The notes under the pieces: generated by a model
Database searches by the model: none
The model's input: only the letters and a program-made list of their open reading frames with translations
Told to the model about the DNA's origin: nothing
Part shown: one piece after another, positions 34,251 through 43,348 of the stretch
How positions within the stretch are numbered: position 1 is the stretch's first letter
Layout: each line of letters begins with the position of its first letter
Assembly (NCBI GenBank): GCA_963738545.1
Contig: CAVTXA010000002.1
Span: 248,001-312,000 of the forward strand
From: Bog-756 sp963738545
Lineage (GTDB): Bacteria > Actinomycetota > Acidimicrobiia > Acidimicrobiales > RAAP-2
Direction of reading: 5' to 3'
DNA length: 64,000 nucleotides
Translations under genes and position numbers: made by a program

Positions 34251-34313
34251 GCTCGACACCCTGATCGTAGCGCCTGGGGGCGAGCCGTCCACCGTCCCGG
34301 CGATCGTCCTGGT

Positions 34314-34336
34314 CGACGGGGCATTCTGCCCCGTCG
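34314..34336. other. Hairpin upstream of the group II intron
   Basis: CGACGGGGCA (34314-34323), loop TTC, TGCCCCGTCG (34327-34336). Ten paired bases. It lies about 40 bases before the predicted intron 5' end and is not followed by a U-tract. Confidence 0.5.
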
Positions 34337-34879
34337 GGACCCCGGATGGCCGGCCCGGCGCTACGGTCGGCTCTTGTTGCGTCCTGAAAACTGGACCAGA
34401 CCTGCGGGTGCAAGTCCCGCCTGGGTAAATGCCGGAAAGCCCAGTAGCAGGCCCCGGTCCGTCGGAGAGATCCGGCTGCCTGAGCGGGGTGTCAAAAGCC
34501 TCTTTGGAGGGAGCAAGCGTGCGGGCCGTAGTGCCACAAGGCGCGAGTCCTGCAGCCTCGTCAGATATACAACGGAGGAGCCGAGCCGCTCATGTCACGG
34601 CGAAGGCAGCATTCGACCACCTGGCGTTCCGGACGTGCCCTTGGTCGAGTCCTTCCGGGGTACGGGGAGCGGCACGTACGCACGGTTTGGTTCGGGACAG
34701 GAGAGACCCGTCTTCCCAGCCTTGTCAGCAAAGACCGTCCGGATAAGCCAGTGGTGAAACTGGACGGAGGGAAGCGGGAGTCCGACGGGGTCGTAGTACT
34801 GATGAGCGCCGGGATGAACCCGGCAGGAGGGAAGGACCCCGACTTCGGTCACGCCGGGAACAGAGGAACGAGTGAGGGC

Positions 34880-36223
34880 ATGGCTGGGACCGCCCAGCCC
34901 ATCTCCCCCCTGGGATATCCGTCCCAGGAGAAAGTTCGACGCCTCCAGAACCGGCTATGGGCTGCGGCCAAGCAGTCTGAGGGTCGGCGTTTCCACGCCC
35001 TGTATGACCGCATCTACAGAGGCGACATCCTCTGGGAGGCGTGGGGACGTGTCCGAGCCAATCGTGGAGCTGCCGGGGTCGATGGTCTGACCCTGGCAGA
35101 CGTGGAGGACGACTACGGGGTCGAGCGCATGCTCACTGAACTCCGGGACGCCCTCCGTGCAGGCAACTACCGCCCGGCACCAGTCCGCCGGGTGGAGATT
35201 CCCAAGCCCGACGGCACGAAGCGGCCATTGGGCATCCCGACCGTCAAGGACCGGGTGGTCCAGCAGGCCACCAAGCTCGTCCTCGAACCCATCTTCGAGG
35301 CCGATTTCTTGGACTGCAGCTTCGGGTTCCGCCCGAAGCGCTCGGCCATCCAAGCCTTGGAAGCCATCCGGGTGGCGTTCCCGAGGGGACGAATGTTCGT
35401 CTTCGAGGCCGACATCCAGAACTTCTTCGGTGAGATCGACCACGAGAAGCTGCTTTCTCTGGTCGGCCTCAGGGTCTCTGATCGACGGGTGCTCAAACTG
35501 CTTCGGCTGTGGCTGCGGGCAGGGGTGTTGGACCAGCGGGTGGTGTCCGAGTCGGTCACCGGCACTCCCCAGGGTGGAGTCATCTCGCCGCTGCTGGCCA
35601 ACATCTACCTGCACGCCTTCGACCGGGCCTGGGCCGAGTCCGGCACCGGGGAGCTCGTTCGCTATGCGGACGACTTCGTGGTGCTGTGCACGTCCCAGAG
35701 CCAAGCCGAGGAGGCCCAGCGGCGGGCGACCGCCATCCTGGGCGACCTCGGACTCGACCTCCACCCGGACAAGACCCGTGTGGTCGACCTCCGTGAGGGG
35801 AGAGAGGGCTTTGACTTCCTCGGATGTCACCTCCGTGCCCGCATGTCCGGCAAGCTCTGGGAGGAGAAGCGGATCATCCGCTATTACCTCCACCGCTGGC
35901 CGTCTCTGCGGTCCATGAAGCGTGCCCGAGCGAGGATCAAGGCCATGACCGGTCGAAGTCAGGTCGGAATGGAGCTGGAGGTCGTCATCGCACGACTAAA
36001 CCTGTTCCTTCGGGGATGGGGAGGCTACTTCCGCAACGGGAATGCGGCCAACAAGTTTAAGACTCTGGACCGTTATGTATGGTGGCGACTGAGGCGCTTG
36101 CTCCTCAAGAAGCGTGGCCGCAACCTGCGGGCGGGTCAGGCGAGTACTTGGACCCGCACCTGGTTCCACGACCAGGGCCTGCATCAGCTCATGGGCACTA
36201 TCCAATACCCGAAGGCAGCGTAA
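34880..36223 (+). CDS. ltrA: Group II intron reverse transcriptase/maturase
   Basis: A 447-aa RT/maturase needed for intron splicing and retrohoming. RT motifs appear in order: GRVRANRGAAGVDG (RT0/1), RRVEIPKPDGTKRPLGIPT, FGFRPKRSA, FEADIQNFF, GTPQGGVISPLLANIYL and the catalytic RYADDFVVL (YADD at 262-265), then HPDKTRV and FDFLGC. The maturase domain (about 330-447) is present, but there is no C-terminal HNH endonuclease, so mobility would rely on nicked or single-stranded targets. The ATG at 34880 is my choice, since upstream in-frame ATGs (34802, 34814) lie in the structured RNA. Confidence 0.93.
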   Translation: MAGTAQPISPLGYPSQEKVRRLQNRLWAAAKQSEGRRFHALYDRIYRGDILWEAWGRVRANRGAAGVDGLTLADVEDDYGVERMLTELRDALRAGNYRPAPVRRVEIPKPDGTKRPLGIPTVKDRVVQQATKLVLEPIFEADFLDCSFGFRPKRSAIQALEAIRVAFPRGRMFVFEADIQNFFGEIDHEKLLSLVGLRVSDRRVLKLLRLWLRAGVLDQRVVSESVTGTPQGGVISPLLANIYLHAFDRAWAESGTGELVRYADDFVVLCTSQSQAEEAQRRATAILGDLGLDLHPDKTRVVDLREGREGFDFLGCHLRARMSGKLWEEKRIIRYYLHRWPSLRSMKRARARIKAMTGRSQVGMELEVVIARLNLFLRGWGGYFRNGNAANKFKTLDRYVWWRLRRLLLKKRGRNLRAGQASTWTRTWFHDQGLHQLMGTIQYPKAA

Positions 36224-36245
36224 CCATGTTCAGAAGACCGTCGGT

Positions 36246-36278
36246 GAGCTGTATGCGGGAAAACCGCACGTACAGATC
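36246..36278 (+). ncRNA. Group II intron domain V
   Basis: A 33-base hairpin GAGCTGTATGCGG-GAAA-ACCGCACGTACAGATC. It has the AGC catalytic triad, a GAAA tetraloop and the two-base CG bulge, as in domain V. The third base of the stem (G) faces A instead of the usual U. Domain VI follows directly. Confidence 0.85.
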
Positions 36279-36333
36279 GAAAGGGGAACGGGGAACCAGG
36301 CTCGCTTTGCGAGTACTGCGCCCCTGACTACCA

Positions 36334-36801
36334 ATGGCCGGACGCATCAAGGACATGGACCGTTGGCTGGGCGACGGCGGGATGGCCCTCATCGGCATGG
36401 TGGGGGGCTCCTTCGACGACTACGGCGTCGACGGGGAGGACCTGGGATGGGTCGCCGGTTCCCTGGTGCCCTCGGCACTGGCCGGCAACCCCCACGGCGT
36501 GGTCCAGGCCGGCGTGCACGGTCTCCTCCTCGACGCGGCCATGAACTTCGCCATCAACTCGGCCCTGGCCGGCCGGGACCGGACCCGAGCCACCCTCGAG
36601 ATGAAGATCGAGACCATGCGTCCGGCCATGGTGGGGGAGACCTACCGGCTTCGCGGTGAGGTGGTCCGGATGGCCCGTCAGGTGGCCTACGCCGAGGCCT
36701 CGGTGACCGACGACGGTGGGGAGATGGTGAGTCGCTCCACGGGCACCTTCCTGCTCCACCGTCCGCCGGAGACCGAACCGGGGCCCTCTCGCCCATCGTG
36801 A
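36334..36801 (+). CDS. PaaI-family hotdog thioesterase
   Basis: A 155-aa hotdog-fold thioesterase. SLVPSALAGNPHGVVQAGVH and the helix LLLDAAMNFAINSA form the core, with ATLEMKIETMRPAMVGETYRL as the next strands; the active-site region around NPHGVVQAGVHG is of the PaaI/DUF4442 type. It should hydrolyse an acyl- or aryl-CoA. Its ATG lies two bases after the predicted end of the group II intron, so its original promoter and ribosome site are cut off unless the intron splices or supplies new ones. It precedes the MarR-MFS pair. Confidence 0.82.
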   Translation: MAGRIKDMDRWLGDGGMALIGMVGGSFDDYGVDGEDLGWVAGSLVPSALAGNPHGVVQAGVHGLLLDAAMNFAINSALAGRDRTRATLEMKIETMRPAMVGETYRLRGEVVRMARQVAYAEASVTDDGGEMVSRSTGTFLLHRPPETEPGPSRPS

Positions 36802-36822
36802 TTTCGGGGAGGCCAGGACCTC

Positions 36823-36868
36823 TGGACAGGCACCAATTCCGGCGTGATATAGTTGCTTGTTACAAGCA
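36823..36868 (+). promoter_or_regulatory. MarR-operon promoter with palindromic operator
   Basis: TGGACA (36823-36828) and TATAGT (36848-36853), 19 bases apart, are followed at once by the perfect palindrome TGCTTGT-T-ACAAGCA (36854-36868). The palindrome covers the expected transcription start, the classic position for MarR autorepression. Confidence 0.65.
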
Positions 36869-36931
36869 GTTTACGTCTGTCCATCGAATCCGGCCGGACG
36901 AGGCAGAGACCGACGAGCCCCGAGGGACCAC

Positions 36932-37465
36932 GTGACCCCGACGACGACATCGATGGATGAGGACAGCGCCACCGGACTGCCCACGGGCCTGGTGTCGGCG
37001 GAGCTCGAGCGGTCGTTGACCCAGGTGGCCCGTTCCATCCTCCGGCTCGAGGTGCCGCGGAGCGAACTGGGTGAGGGGGAGTCGGTGGACCGGGCCGGCT
37101 ACTGGCTGCTCGTGCGACTGTCCCGCGAGGCCCCGGTGCGTCTGTCCGTCCTGGCCGACACGGTCGACCTCGACCTGTCCACGGTGAGCCGTCAGATGCG
37201 CGACCTGGTGGCCATCGGGCTCGTGGTCAAGGTCCCCGATCCCGATGACGGACGGGCCTCACTGCTGAGCCTGTCCAACCGGGGCTGGGCCGTCCTCGAG
37301 GCGGTGTCCGAGGCCAGGCGGCAGGCGCTGGCCGAGGTCATCAGCGACTGGACCGACGAGGAGCGAACCGCCCTCACCCGTGGGCTACTCCGACTCGAGG
37401 ACGGGCTTCACCGCACCCGCGAACAGCACGCCCGGGACCAGCACGGCAGGGGAGGGGCGTCGTGA
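36932..37465 (+). CDS. MarR-family transcriptional repressor
   Basis: A 177-aa MarR protein. VDRAGYWLLVRLSREAPVRL, the recognition helix VDLDLSTVSRQMRDLVAIGL and the wing KVPDPDDGRASLLSLSNRG follow the family pattern exactly. The start is the GTG at 36932, about 5 bases after CGAGGGA; an ATG at 36953 is an alternative. Its stop overlaps the MFS gene by four bases (GTGA), so repressor and pump are coupled. The palindrome 36854-36868 is its likely operator. Confidence 0.9.
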   Translation: MTPTTTSMDEDSATGLPTGLVSAELERSLTQVARSILRLEVPRSELGEGESVDRAGYWLLVRLSREAPVRLSVLADTVDLDLSTVSRQMRDLVAIGLVVKVPDPDDGRASLLSLSNRGWAVLEAVSEARRQALAEVISDWTDEERTALTRGLLRLEDGLHRTREQHARDQHGRGGAS

Positions 37466-39168
37466 GCATCGACACGCCGGCCCGACCAGAGGGGTCGCCG
37501 GATGTGTCCTTCGCCGACGAGGCCGTCCCTGCGAACGGGGGAACCGGAGCGGTGACGGCCCTGTCCCACCGCCAGATCCTCATCGTGTTCAGCGGGCTCA
37601 TGATCGGCATGTTCCTGGCCGCCTTGGACCAGACCATCGTGGGGACGGCCCTCCCCACCATCGTCAATAGCCTGCACGGCCTCAACCACATCAGCTGGGT
37701 CGTCACCGCCTACCTGTTGACCTCGACCATCTCCACGCCGCTGTACGGCAAGCTCTCCGACCAGTTCGGTCGCAAGGGCTTGTTCCAGGTGGCCATCGTG
37801 GTGTTCCTCATCGGCTCGGCGCTGTCCGGACTCAGCCAGAACATGGGCCAGCTCATCGCCTTCCGGGGCATCCAGGGCCTGGGCGCCGGCGGCCTCATGG
37901 CCCTGGCCTTCACCATCATCGCCGACGTGGTGTCCCCCCGGGAGCGGGGCCGCTACCAGGGGTACTTCGGGGCCACCTTCGCCCTCTCCTCGATCGCCGG
38001 CCCGCTGCTCGGCGGGGTGTTCACCGACAATCTGAGCTGGCGGTGGATCTTCTACATCAACATCCCCATCGGCATCGTGGCGCTGGTGGTGACCTCGGCG
38101 GTGCTGAAGCTCCCCTTCCGCCGCCAGGCCCACCGGATCGACTTCCTCGGCGCGGGGCTGATGCTGGTGGGCGTGACCGCCGCCCTGCTGGTGACGGTGT
38201 GGGGTGGGACCCAGTTCCCCTGGGGCTCGTCGGTGATCCTGATCCTGGCCGTGGTGGCGGTGGTCCTCATCACGGCCTTCGTCCTCTGGGAGCGGAAGGC
38301 GGCCGAGCCCATCCTGCCGCCCAACCTCTACCACATCGGGATCTTCCGGGTCTCGACGTCGGTCTCGTTCCTGCTGGCCATGATCATGTTCGGGGCCATC
38401 ATCTACCTGCCCCTCTACCTGCAGCTGGTGGACGGGGTGTCGGCCATGGTGTCGGGACTGCTCATGATCCCCATGATGATGGGCGTCCTCGGCGCCTCGA
38501 TCCTCTCGGGGCAGCTGGTGTCACGCACCGGGCGGTACAAGATCTTCCCGGTCATCGGGTCGGCCCTGGTCATCCTGGGCATGTGGCTGCTGTCGCAGCT
38601 CGACCTGCACACCCCGCACCTGACCATGAGCCTGTACGTCATCGTGCTGGGCATGGGCATGGGCATGACCATGCAGGTCATGGTGCTGTCCGTGCAGAAC
38701 GCCGTGCCCCCGGTCCAGATGGGAGCGGCCACCGCCGCGGTGACCTTCTTCCGCTCGCTCGGCGGGGCCTTCGGCACCGCGCTGTTCGGCGCGGTGTTCA
38801 TCGCCCGACTGAGCCACTGGATCGCCGACCTGGTGCCCGGGGGCAACGGCTCGTCGATCCACGTCAACGGCAGCTTCTCGATGAGCCCGGCCCAACTCCA
38901 CACCTTCCCCCCCGAGATGCAGCACGGGATCCTCGAGGCCTTCGTCCGTTCCTTGCATTCGGTCTTCCTGCTCGGGGTGCCGCTGGCCACGGTCATGTTC
39001 GCCCTCACGCTGTTCCTGAAGGAGGTCCGACTGCGGTCGACATCGGGACTGGAGCGGCCGAGCGAGGACGTGGCCATGGGCGGGGGCCTGTCCGGGGCGG
39101 GCGATGCCGAACAGGACGAGGCCGACCGCGAGCGTGCCGTGATCGACGGGGAACCGGCGGTGGGCTGA
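37462..39168 (+). CDS. DHA2-family (EmrB/QacA-type) MFS multidrug exporter
   Basis: A 568-aa, 14-helix proton antiporter. The first helix FSGLMIGMFLAALDQTIVGT carries the LDQTIV motif of the DHA2 family, and GKLSDQFGRKGLF is the loop 2-3 motif A. A soluble insert of about 35 residues (LVPGGNGSSIHVNGSFSM) sits near helix 13. It should expel hydrophobic drugs or toxins, controlled by the coupled MarR repressor. The GTG at 37462 overlaps the marR stop. A Gly-rich, acidic tail follows the last helix. Confidence 0.92.
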   Translation: MSIDTPARPEGSPDVSFADEAVPANGGTGAVTALSHRQILIVFSGLMIGMFLAALDQTIVGTALPTIVNSLHGLNHISWVVTAYLLTSTISTPLYGKLSDQFGRKGLFQVAIVVFLIGSALSGLSQNMGQLIAFRGIQGLGAGGLMALAFTIIADVVSPRERGRYQGYFGATFALSSIAGPLLGGVFTDNLSWRWIFYINIPIGIVALVVTSAVLKLPFRRQAHRIDFLGAGLMLVGVTAALLVTVWGGTQFPWGSSVILILAVVAVVLITAFVLWERKAAEPILPPNLYHIGIFRVSTSVSFLLAMIMFGAIIYLPLYLQLVDGVSAMVSGLLMIPMMMGVLGASILSGQLVSRTGRYKIFPVIGSALVILGMWLLSQLDLHTPHLTMSLYVIVLGMGMGMTMQVMVLSVQNAVPPVQMGAATAAVTFFRSLGGAFGTALFGAVFIARLSHWIADLVPGGNGSSIHVNGSFSMSPAQLHTFPPEMQHGILEAFVRSLHSVFLLGVPLATVMFALTLFLKEVRLRSTSGLERPSEDVAMGGGLSGAGDAEQDEADRERAVIDGEPAVG

Positions 39169-39224
39169 TCCGTGGCCAGTCCGGCCGGGCGGGGCTACCC
39201 ACGGTCTCCGCGGTCGGCTAGACC

Positions 39225-40169
39225 GTGACGATGCTGCTGCGTATCTTCACCGAGCCCCAACAGGGCGCCTCCTACGAGACCCTGTCGACCGTGGCCCGGA
39301 CGGCCGAATCCCTGGGCTTCGATGCCTTCTTCCGGAGTGACCACTACCTGTCGATGGGTGCCGTCAGCGGCCTCCCCGGGCCGAGCGACGCCTGGACGAC
39401 CCTCGCCGGCCTCGCCTGCGACACCTCCACCATCCGCCTGGGCACGCTGGTCACCTCGGCCACCTTCCGCCACCCGGGCCCCCTGGCCATCACGGTGGCC
39501 GGTGTCGACGCCATGGCCGGGGGCCGGGTCGAGCTCGGCCTCGGGGCCGGTTGGTATGAGGCCGAGCACACCGCCTACGGCATCCCCTTTCCTCCGGTGG
39601 GCGAGCGCTTCGAACGGCTGGAGGAGCAGCTGGCCGTGATCACCGGGCTGTGGGGGACGCCCGAGGGCACCACCTTCACCTACGAGGGCCGGCACTACCG
39701 CCTGGTCGACAGTCCCGGCCTGCCCAAGCCCGTCCAACGCCCTGGCCCGCCGGTCATCGTCGGCGGCCACGGGCTCAGGCGCACACCCCGGCTGGCGGCC
39801 ACCTACGCCGCCGAGTTCAACCTGGCCTTCTCGTCGCTCGAGGAGACCGAGGCCCAGTTCACCCGGGTCGGTGCTGCCTGCGAGGCCCAGGGGCGTGACC
39901 CGGACTCCCTGGCCTACTCCGCCGCCCAGGTCATCTGTTGCGGCACCACCGATGCCGAGGTGGCCGCCCGGGCCCGGGCCATGGGCAAGGAGGTCGACGA
40001 GCTGCGGATGAACGGGCTGTGCGGGTCACCCGAGGAGGTCCTGGCCAAGCTGGCCACCTACGCCGGGGTCGGCGCCCAGCGCGTCTACCTCCAGATCCTC
40101 GACCTCGCCGATCTCGACCACCTGGCCCTCATCGCCGACTCCGTCCTGCCTCACTGCGCCTCGATGTGA
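39225..40169 (+). CDS. LLM-class F420-dependent oxidoreductase
   Basis: A 314-aa luciferase-like TIM-barrel enzyme. DAFFRSDHYLSMG, LGTLVTSATFRHPGPLA, RVELGLGAGWYEAEHTAYG and the C-terminal QRVYLQILDLADLDHL fit the F420 subgroup with an alkane-monooxygenase-like loop. The start may be GTG 39225 or ATG 39231; the right arm of an 8-bp inverted repeat (39200-39207/39220-39227, CACGGTCT) ends at the GTG. It lies 56 bases after the MFS gene and is convergent with another LLM gene. The substrate is unknown. Confidence 0.88.
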   Translation: MTMLLRIFTEPQQGASYETLSTVARTAESLGFDAFFRSDHYLSMGAVSGLPGPSDAWTTLAGLACDTSTIRLGTLVTSATFRHPGPLAITVAGVDAMAGGRVELGLGAGWYEAEHTAYGIPFPPVGERFERLEEQLAVITGLWGTPEGTTFTYEGRHYRLVDSPGLPKPVQRPGPPVIVGGHGLRRTPRLAATYAAEFNLAFSSLEETEAQFTRVGAACEAQGRDPDSLAYSAAQVICCGTTDAEVAARARAMGKEVDELRMNGLCGSPEEVLAKLATYAGVGAQRVYLQILDLADLDHLALIADSVLPHCASM

Positions 40170-40199
40170 CCGGGTCACGGGCCCGGCCGGTGCCGGCGG

Positions 40200-41228
40200 T
40201 CAGGCCGAGGAGGCGGTGGTGCCGACCACGTCGTCGGTGCCCATGGGCCAGTGCTCGGCCACCAGGGTGAGGGACTGGGCCCGGGCCTCATAGGCGTGGG
40301 CCCGGGTGGACAGCATGATCTCGTCGGCGCCGGTGCGGGCCTGGAGGTCGGCCAGCCCCTGGACGACCGGTTCCGGCTCCCCGATCAGATGGGTGGAGGT
40401 GGTGTCCTCGATGAAGGCGCGCTCCTGGTCGGTGTACCGGTAGGCCGCCGCCTCCTCGGGGGTGGGCACCGGACCGAGCCGCCCGGTGCGCAGCTGCAGT
40501 GTGCTGAGGGCCGATGGCCCGGCCAGCCACCGGGCCTCCTCGTCGGTCGGCGCGCACAGCACGGACACCGCGGGCATGAAGTACGGCTCGTCGAGGAGGA
40601 AGGACGGGCGGAACCGGGACCGGTACTGCTCGACCGCCTGGTCCAAGAGCCCGGGGGCGAAGTGGTAGGCGAAGGAGAAGGGGAGACCGAGCATGCCCGC
40701 CAGCTGGGCGCTGAACGTGGACGAGCCGAGCAGCCAGACCTCGGGGAGGTAGCCCCGTCCGGGTACCGGCGCGGGATGGGACGTGGGCCCGTCACCGTCG
40801 GCCAGATAGTTGATCAGCTCCACCACGTCCTGGGGGAAGGTGTCGGCCCCGGTGTCGGCGGTGCGCCGCAGGGCGCGGGCGGTGACCTGGTCGGTGCCGG
40901 GGGCGCGGCCGAGGCCGAGGTCGATGCGCCCGGGGTGGAGGGCCTCGAGCGTGGCGAACTGCTCGGCGATCACGAGGGGGGCGTGGTTGGGCAGCATCAC
41001 GCCGCCGGCACCGAGCCGCAGGGTCGTGGTGGCGTCGGCCAGGTGGGCGATGAGCACGGCCGGGGCCGAGCTGGCCACCGCCGGCATGCCGTGGTGCTCG
41101 GCCACCCACATCCGGCGGTAGCCCAGGCGCTCCACGACCGGGGCCAGGCGGGTCGTGTCGGCCAGGGCGTCCGCCGGGGTGAATCCCTTGGCCACCGAGG
41201 CCAGGTCGAGGACGGAGAGGGGCACCAT
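40200..41228 (-). CDS. LLM-class flavin-dependent oxidoreductase
   Basis: A 342-aa bacterial-luciferase-like protein. PLSVLDLASVAKGFTPADAL, RMWVAEHHGMPAVASSAPAV, LRLGAGGVMLPNHAPLVIAE and RIDLGLGRAPGTDQVTARAL are diagnostic of the MsnO8/YhbW-type FMN subgroup. It is expected to be a flavin-dependent monooxygenase acting on a small organic molecule. It is convergent with the preceding LLM gene and upstream of nothing obvious. No associated flavin reductase is visible. Confidence 0.88.
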   Translation of the reverse strand: MVPLSVLDLASVAKGFTPADALADTTRLAPVVERLGYRRMWVAEHHGMPAVASSAPAVLIAHLADATTTLRLGAGGVMLPNHAPLVIAEQFATLEALHPGRIDLGLGRAPGTDQVTARALRRTADTGADTFPQDVVELINYLADGDGPTSHPAPVPGRGYLPEVWLLGSSTFSAQLAGMLGLPFSFAYHFAPGLLDQAVEQYRSRFRPSFLLDEPYFMPAVSVLCAPTDEEARWLAGPSALSTLQLRTGRLGPVPTPEEAAAYRYTDQERAFIEDTTSTHLIGEPEPVVQGLADLQARTGADEIMLSTRAHAYEARAQSLTLVAEHWPMGTDDVVGTTASSA

Positions 41229-41301
41229 GGTGTGGTCAACACCGTTCCGGGCACCGATCTTCCGGGTCCGGACCCCGGGGGCGGCACCGGGGTGGTGAAG
41301 G

Positions 41302-41769
41302 TCACCCCGCCGGGGTCGTGAGCTCCTCGATCCGGGCCAGCGACCGGGTGATGTTGTCCCGGGTGGCCGCGGTCACCTTGGCGTGACGGAGGAAGACGCG
41401 CTGGTGGTCCTCGGAGATGTCCCAGCTCTCCCGCACCCGGGTCCCGTCCGCCACCGGCTCCAACTCGTAGCGCCAGATGCGTCCGCCCATGAACCGGCCC
41501 AGGAATCCGGCGACGGTGGCCTTCCAGGCAATGCGCCGGCCCTCCTCGAACTCGATGACGGTGTTGGTCATCGTGTAGCCCATGCCCATGTGCATGGACA
41601 TGCCGAAGGTGGCGCCGAGGGAGAGCCGCTCGGGGACGCCGGGCGTGACCCCGCGAAGCTGCCCGGACCCGTCGAGCTCGATGTGGCGGGAGGGGTCCGC
41701 CAACAGGTCGAAGACGGTCCCGGGCGCAGCCGGAACCACCCGTTCGACCGAGACCACGTTGCCGTCCAC
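41302..41769 (-). CDS. SRPBCC-family (polyketide cyclase-like) protein
   Basis: A 155-aa helix-grip protein. The N-terminus NVVSVERVVPAAPGTVFDLL and LADPSRHIELDGSG, the YTMTNTVIEFEEGRRIAWKA strand and the C-terminal KVTAATRDNITRSLARIEEL helix are typical. It should bind a hydrophobic ligand; some relatives are cyclases. The gene starts two bases after the stop of the SDR gene, so both are in one operon, and it may act on the product of that SDR. Confidence 0.85.
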   Translation of the reverse strand: MDGNVVSVERVVPAAPGTVFDLLADPSRHIELDGSGQLRGVTPGVPERLSLGATFGMSMHMGMGYTMTNTVIEFEEGRRIAWKATVAGFLGRFMGGRIWRYELEPVADGTRVRESWDISEDHQRVFLRHAKVTAATRDNITRSLARIEELTTPAG

Positions 41770-41771
41770 AG

Positions 41772-42539
41772 TCAGAGCCCCGGGCTCGACTGCATGATGC
41801 CGCCGTCGGTGAAGATGGTGGTGGCGGTGATGTAGCTGGCGCCGTCGCCGGCCAGGAAGGCCACCACACTGGCAATCTCCTCGGGCTCGGCCACCCGGCC
41901 GAGGGGGATGGAGGCGTTGAGCTTGGCCAGTTGGGCGGGATCGGCCACGGTGGCGGCGTTGATGGGCGTGTCGACGGCACCGGGCCCCACGCCGACCACC
42001 AGGATGCCGTGGGGGGCGAGCTCGACCCCGGCCGTCCGGGTGAGCATGCGCATCCCGCCCTTGGACAGGCAGTAGGCGGTGTTGCCGGGCATGGGCCAGT
42101 CCTCGTGGACCGAGGTCATGTTGATGATCCTGCCCCCACCGCCCTGGGCGATCATCTGCCGGGCGGCCAGCTGGGTGCCGAAGAAGGCGCTCTTCAGGTT
42201 GATGTCGAGGACCTTGTCGTACTCCTGCTCGGTGGTCTCGAGCACCGAGGTGCGGGTCTCGACCCCGGCGTTGTTGACCATGACGTCCAGCCGGCCGAAG
42301 GTGGCCACCGCCGTGTCCACCAGGGTCGTCAGGTCCTCCACCTTGCTCACGTCGGCCCTGACCCCGACCACCTTGTCGCCGAGGGCGGCCACCTGGCGCT
42401 CGACCTCGTGCTCGGCGTCCTCGTTGGCGATGTAGTCGATCACGATGGTGGCGCCCTGGGCGGCGAGGGCCAGCACCACCGCTCTGCCGATACCCGTGTT
42501 GCCGCCGGTGACGACGGCGACCTTGCCGGTGAGTGTCAT
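41772..42539 (-). CDS. Short-chain dehydrogenase/reductase (FabG-like)
   Basis: A 255-aa classical SDR. VVTGGNTGIGRAVVLAL is the cofactor loop, MVNNAGVETRTSV the NNAG motif, NMTSVHEDWPMPGN carries the catalytic serine and TAYCLSKGGMRML the YxxxK pair; the C-terminus GASYITATTIFTDGG is of the glucose-1-dehydrogenase/3-oxoacyl-ACP reductase type. The ATG at 42539 has AGGAGG about 4 bases upstream. It is the first gene of an operon with the SRPBCC gene. Confidence 0.9.
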   Translation of the reverse strand: MTLTGKVAVVTGGNTGIGRAVVLALAAQGATIVIDYIANEDAEHEVERQVAALGDKVVGVRADVSKVEDLTTLVDTAVATFGRLDVMVNNAGVETRTSVLETTEQEYDKVLDINLKSAFFGTQLAARQMIAQGGGGRIINMTSVHEDWPMPGNTAYCLSKGGMRMLTRTAGVELAPHGILVVGVGPGAVDTPINAATVADPAQLAKLNASIPLGRVAEPEEIASVVAFLAGDGASYITATTIFTDGGIMQSSPGL

Positions 42540-42697
42540 GGTCCTCCTCAGGGTGTCGGTCCGGGGGCCCGGAACGGGGATGACGGGGTCGGCACAGTCC
42601 GAGCCCGCCGACGTGGGGATCCTAACGGCCCACCCCCCGAGGGGCGCTGGTCGTCGGCCGTTGACAGACCGGGCGCTGTCGATGGCATCATCAGGAC

Positions 42698-43327
42698 GTG
42701 TCCCCACCCTCGGTCCGTGACGCCACCGCGCTCTTGGTGACCCGGGACCCGGTGCTGGCCGGACTGGTCGACCGCCACGGACACGCCCCCCGACGCCGAC
42801 CGGTGCCGGTGGCCCGCAGGTTCGAGTCCCTGGCCGAGGCCATCGTCTACCAGCAGCTGGCCGGACGGGCCGCCGCCACCATCCACGGGCGCTTCGTGGC
42901 CGCGCTCGACGGCACGGTCACGCCGGCGTCGGTGCTGGCCGCTCCCGACGAGGTACTGGCCGGCTGCGGGCTCAGCCGGGCCAAGGCCGCCTCCATCCGG
43001 GACCTGGCCGACCACGTGGCCAGTGGACGACTCGCCCTCGACCGCATGGGCCGGCTCCCCGACGACGAGGTGGTCGCCCACCTCACCGAGGTCCGGGGCA
43101 TCGGGCCGTGGACGGCACAGATGTTCCTCCTCGGCACCCTCGGTCGCCTCGACGTGTGGCCCACCGGGGACTACGGGGTGCGCGCCGGCTTCGGGAAGGC
43201 ATGGGGGCTCCCCGCCACCCCCTCGGCGAACGAGCTCGAAGCCCTGGGCGAGCCCTTCCGCCCCTACCGAAGCCTGGTGGCCTGGTACTGCTGGCGGGTG
43301 GTCGACGAGCGCCCCGACCCGGTGTGA
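42698..43327 (+). CDS. HhH-GPD DNA glycosylase (AlkA-like, 3-methyladenine type)
   Basis: A 209-aa base-excision repair enzyme. YQQLAGRAAATIHGRF and the helix-hairpin-helix LTEVRGIGPWTAQMFLLG are the HhH-GPD signature, followed by the catalytic aspartate D158 in WPTGDYGVR. It removes alkylated bases from DNA. Neither iron-sulfur cysteines nor a sensor (Ada) domain are present, so it is the short form. The GTG at 42698 is the start. It is divergent from the SDR gene and convergent with zwf. Confidence 0.9.
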   Translation: MSPPSVRDATALLVTRDPVLAGLVDRHGHAPRRRPVPVARRFESLAEAIVYQQLAGRAAATIHGRFVAALDGTVTPASVLAAPDEVLAGCGLSRAKAASIRDLADHVASGRLALDRMGRLPDDEVVAHLTEVRGIGPWTAQMFLLGTLGRLDVWPTGDYGVRAGFGKAWGLPATPSANELEALGEPFRPYRSLVAWYCWRVVDERPDPV

Positions 43328-43348
43328 GCCGGTCGGTCGCCGCACCGG

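Larger units (their letters stand above)
34376..36331 (+). mobile_element. Group II intron with encoded reverse transcriptase
   Basis: A self-splicing retroelement of about 1.96 kb. A structured 5' RNA (about 34376-34870) precedes the RT gene, and a domain V/VI tail (36246-36331) follows it. The 5' end is placed at GTTGCG (34376) because the nine bases before it (TCGGCTCTT, 34367-34375) pair with AGGAGCCGA (34576-34584) inside the intron, a candidate EBS1-IBS1 contact with one G-U pair. The 3' end is placed after GACTAC at 36331, before CAATGG. Ends are predictions; similar boundaries one or two bases away cannot be excluded. Confidence 0.85.
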
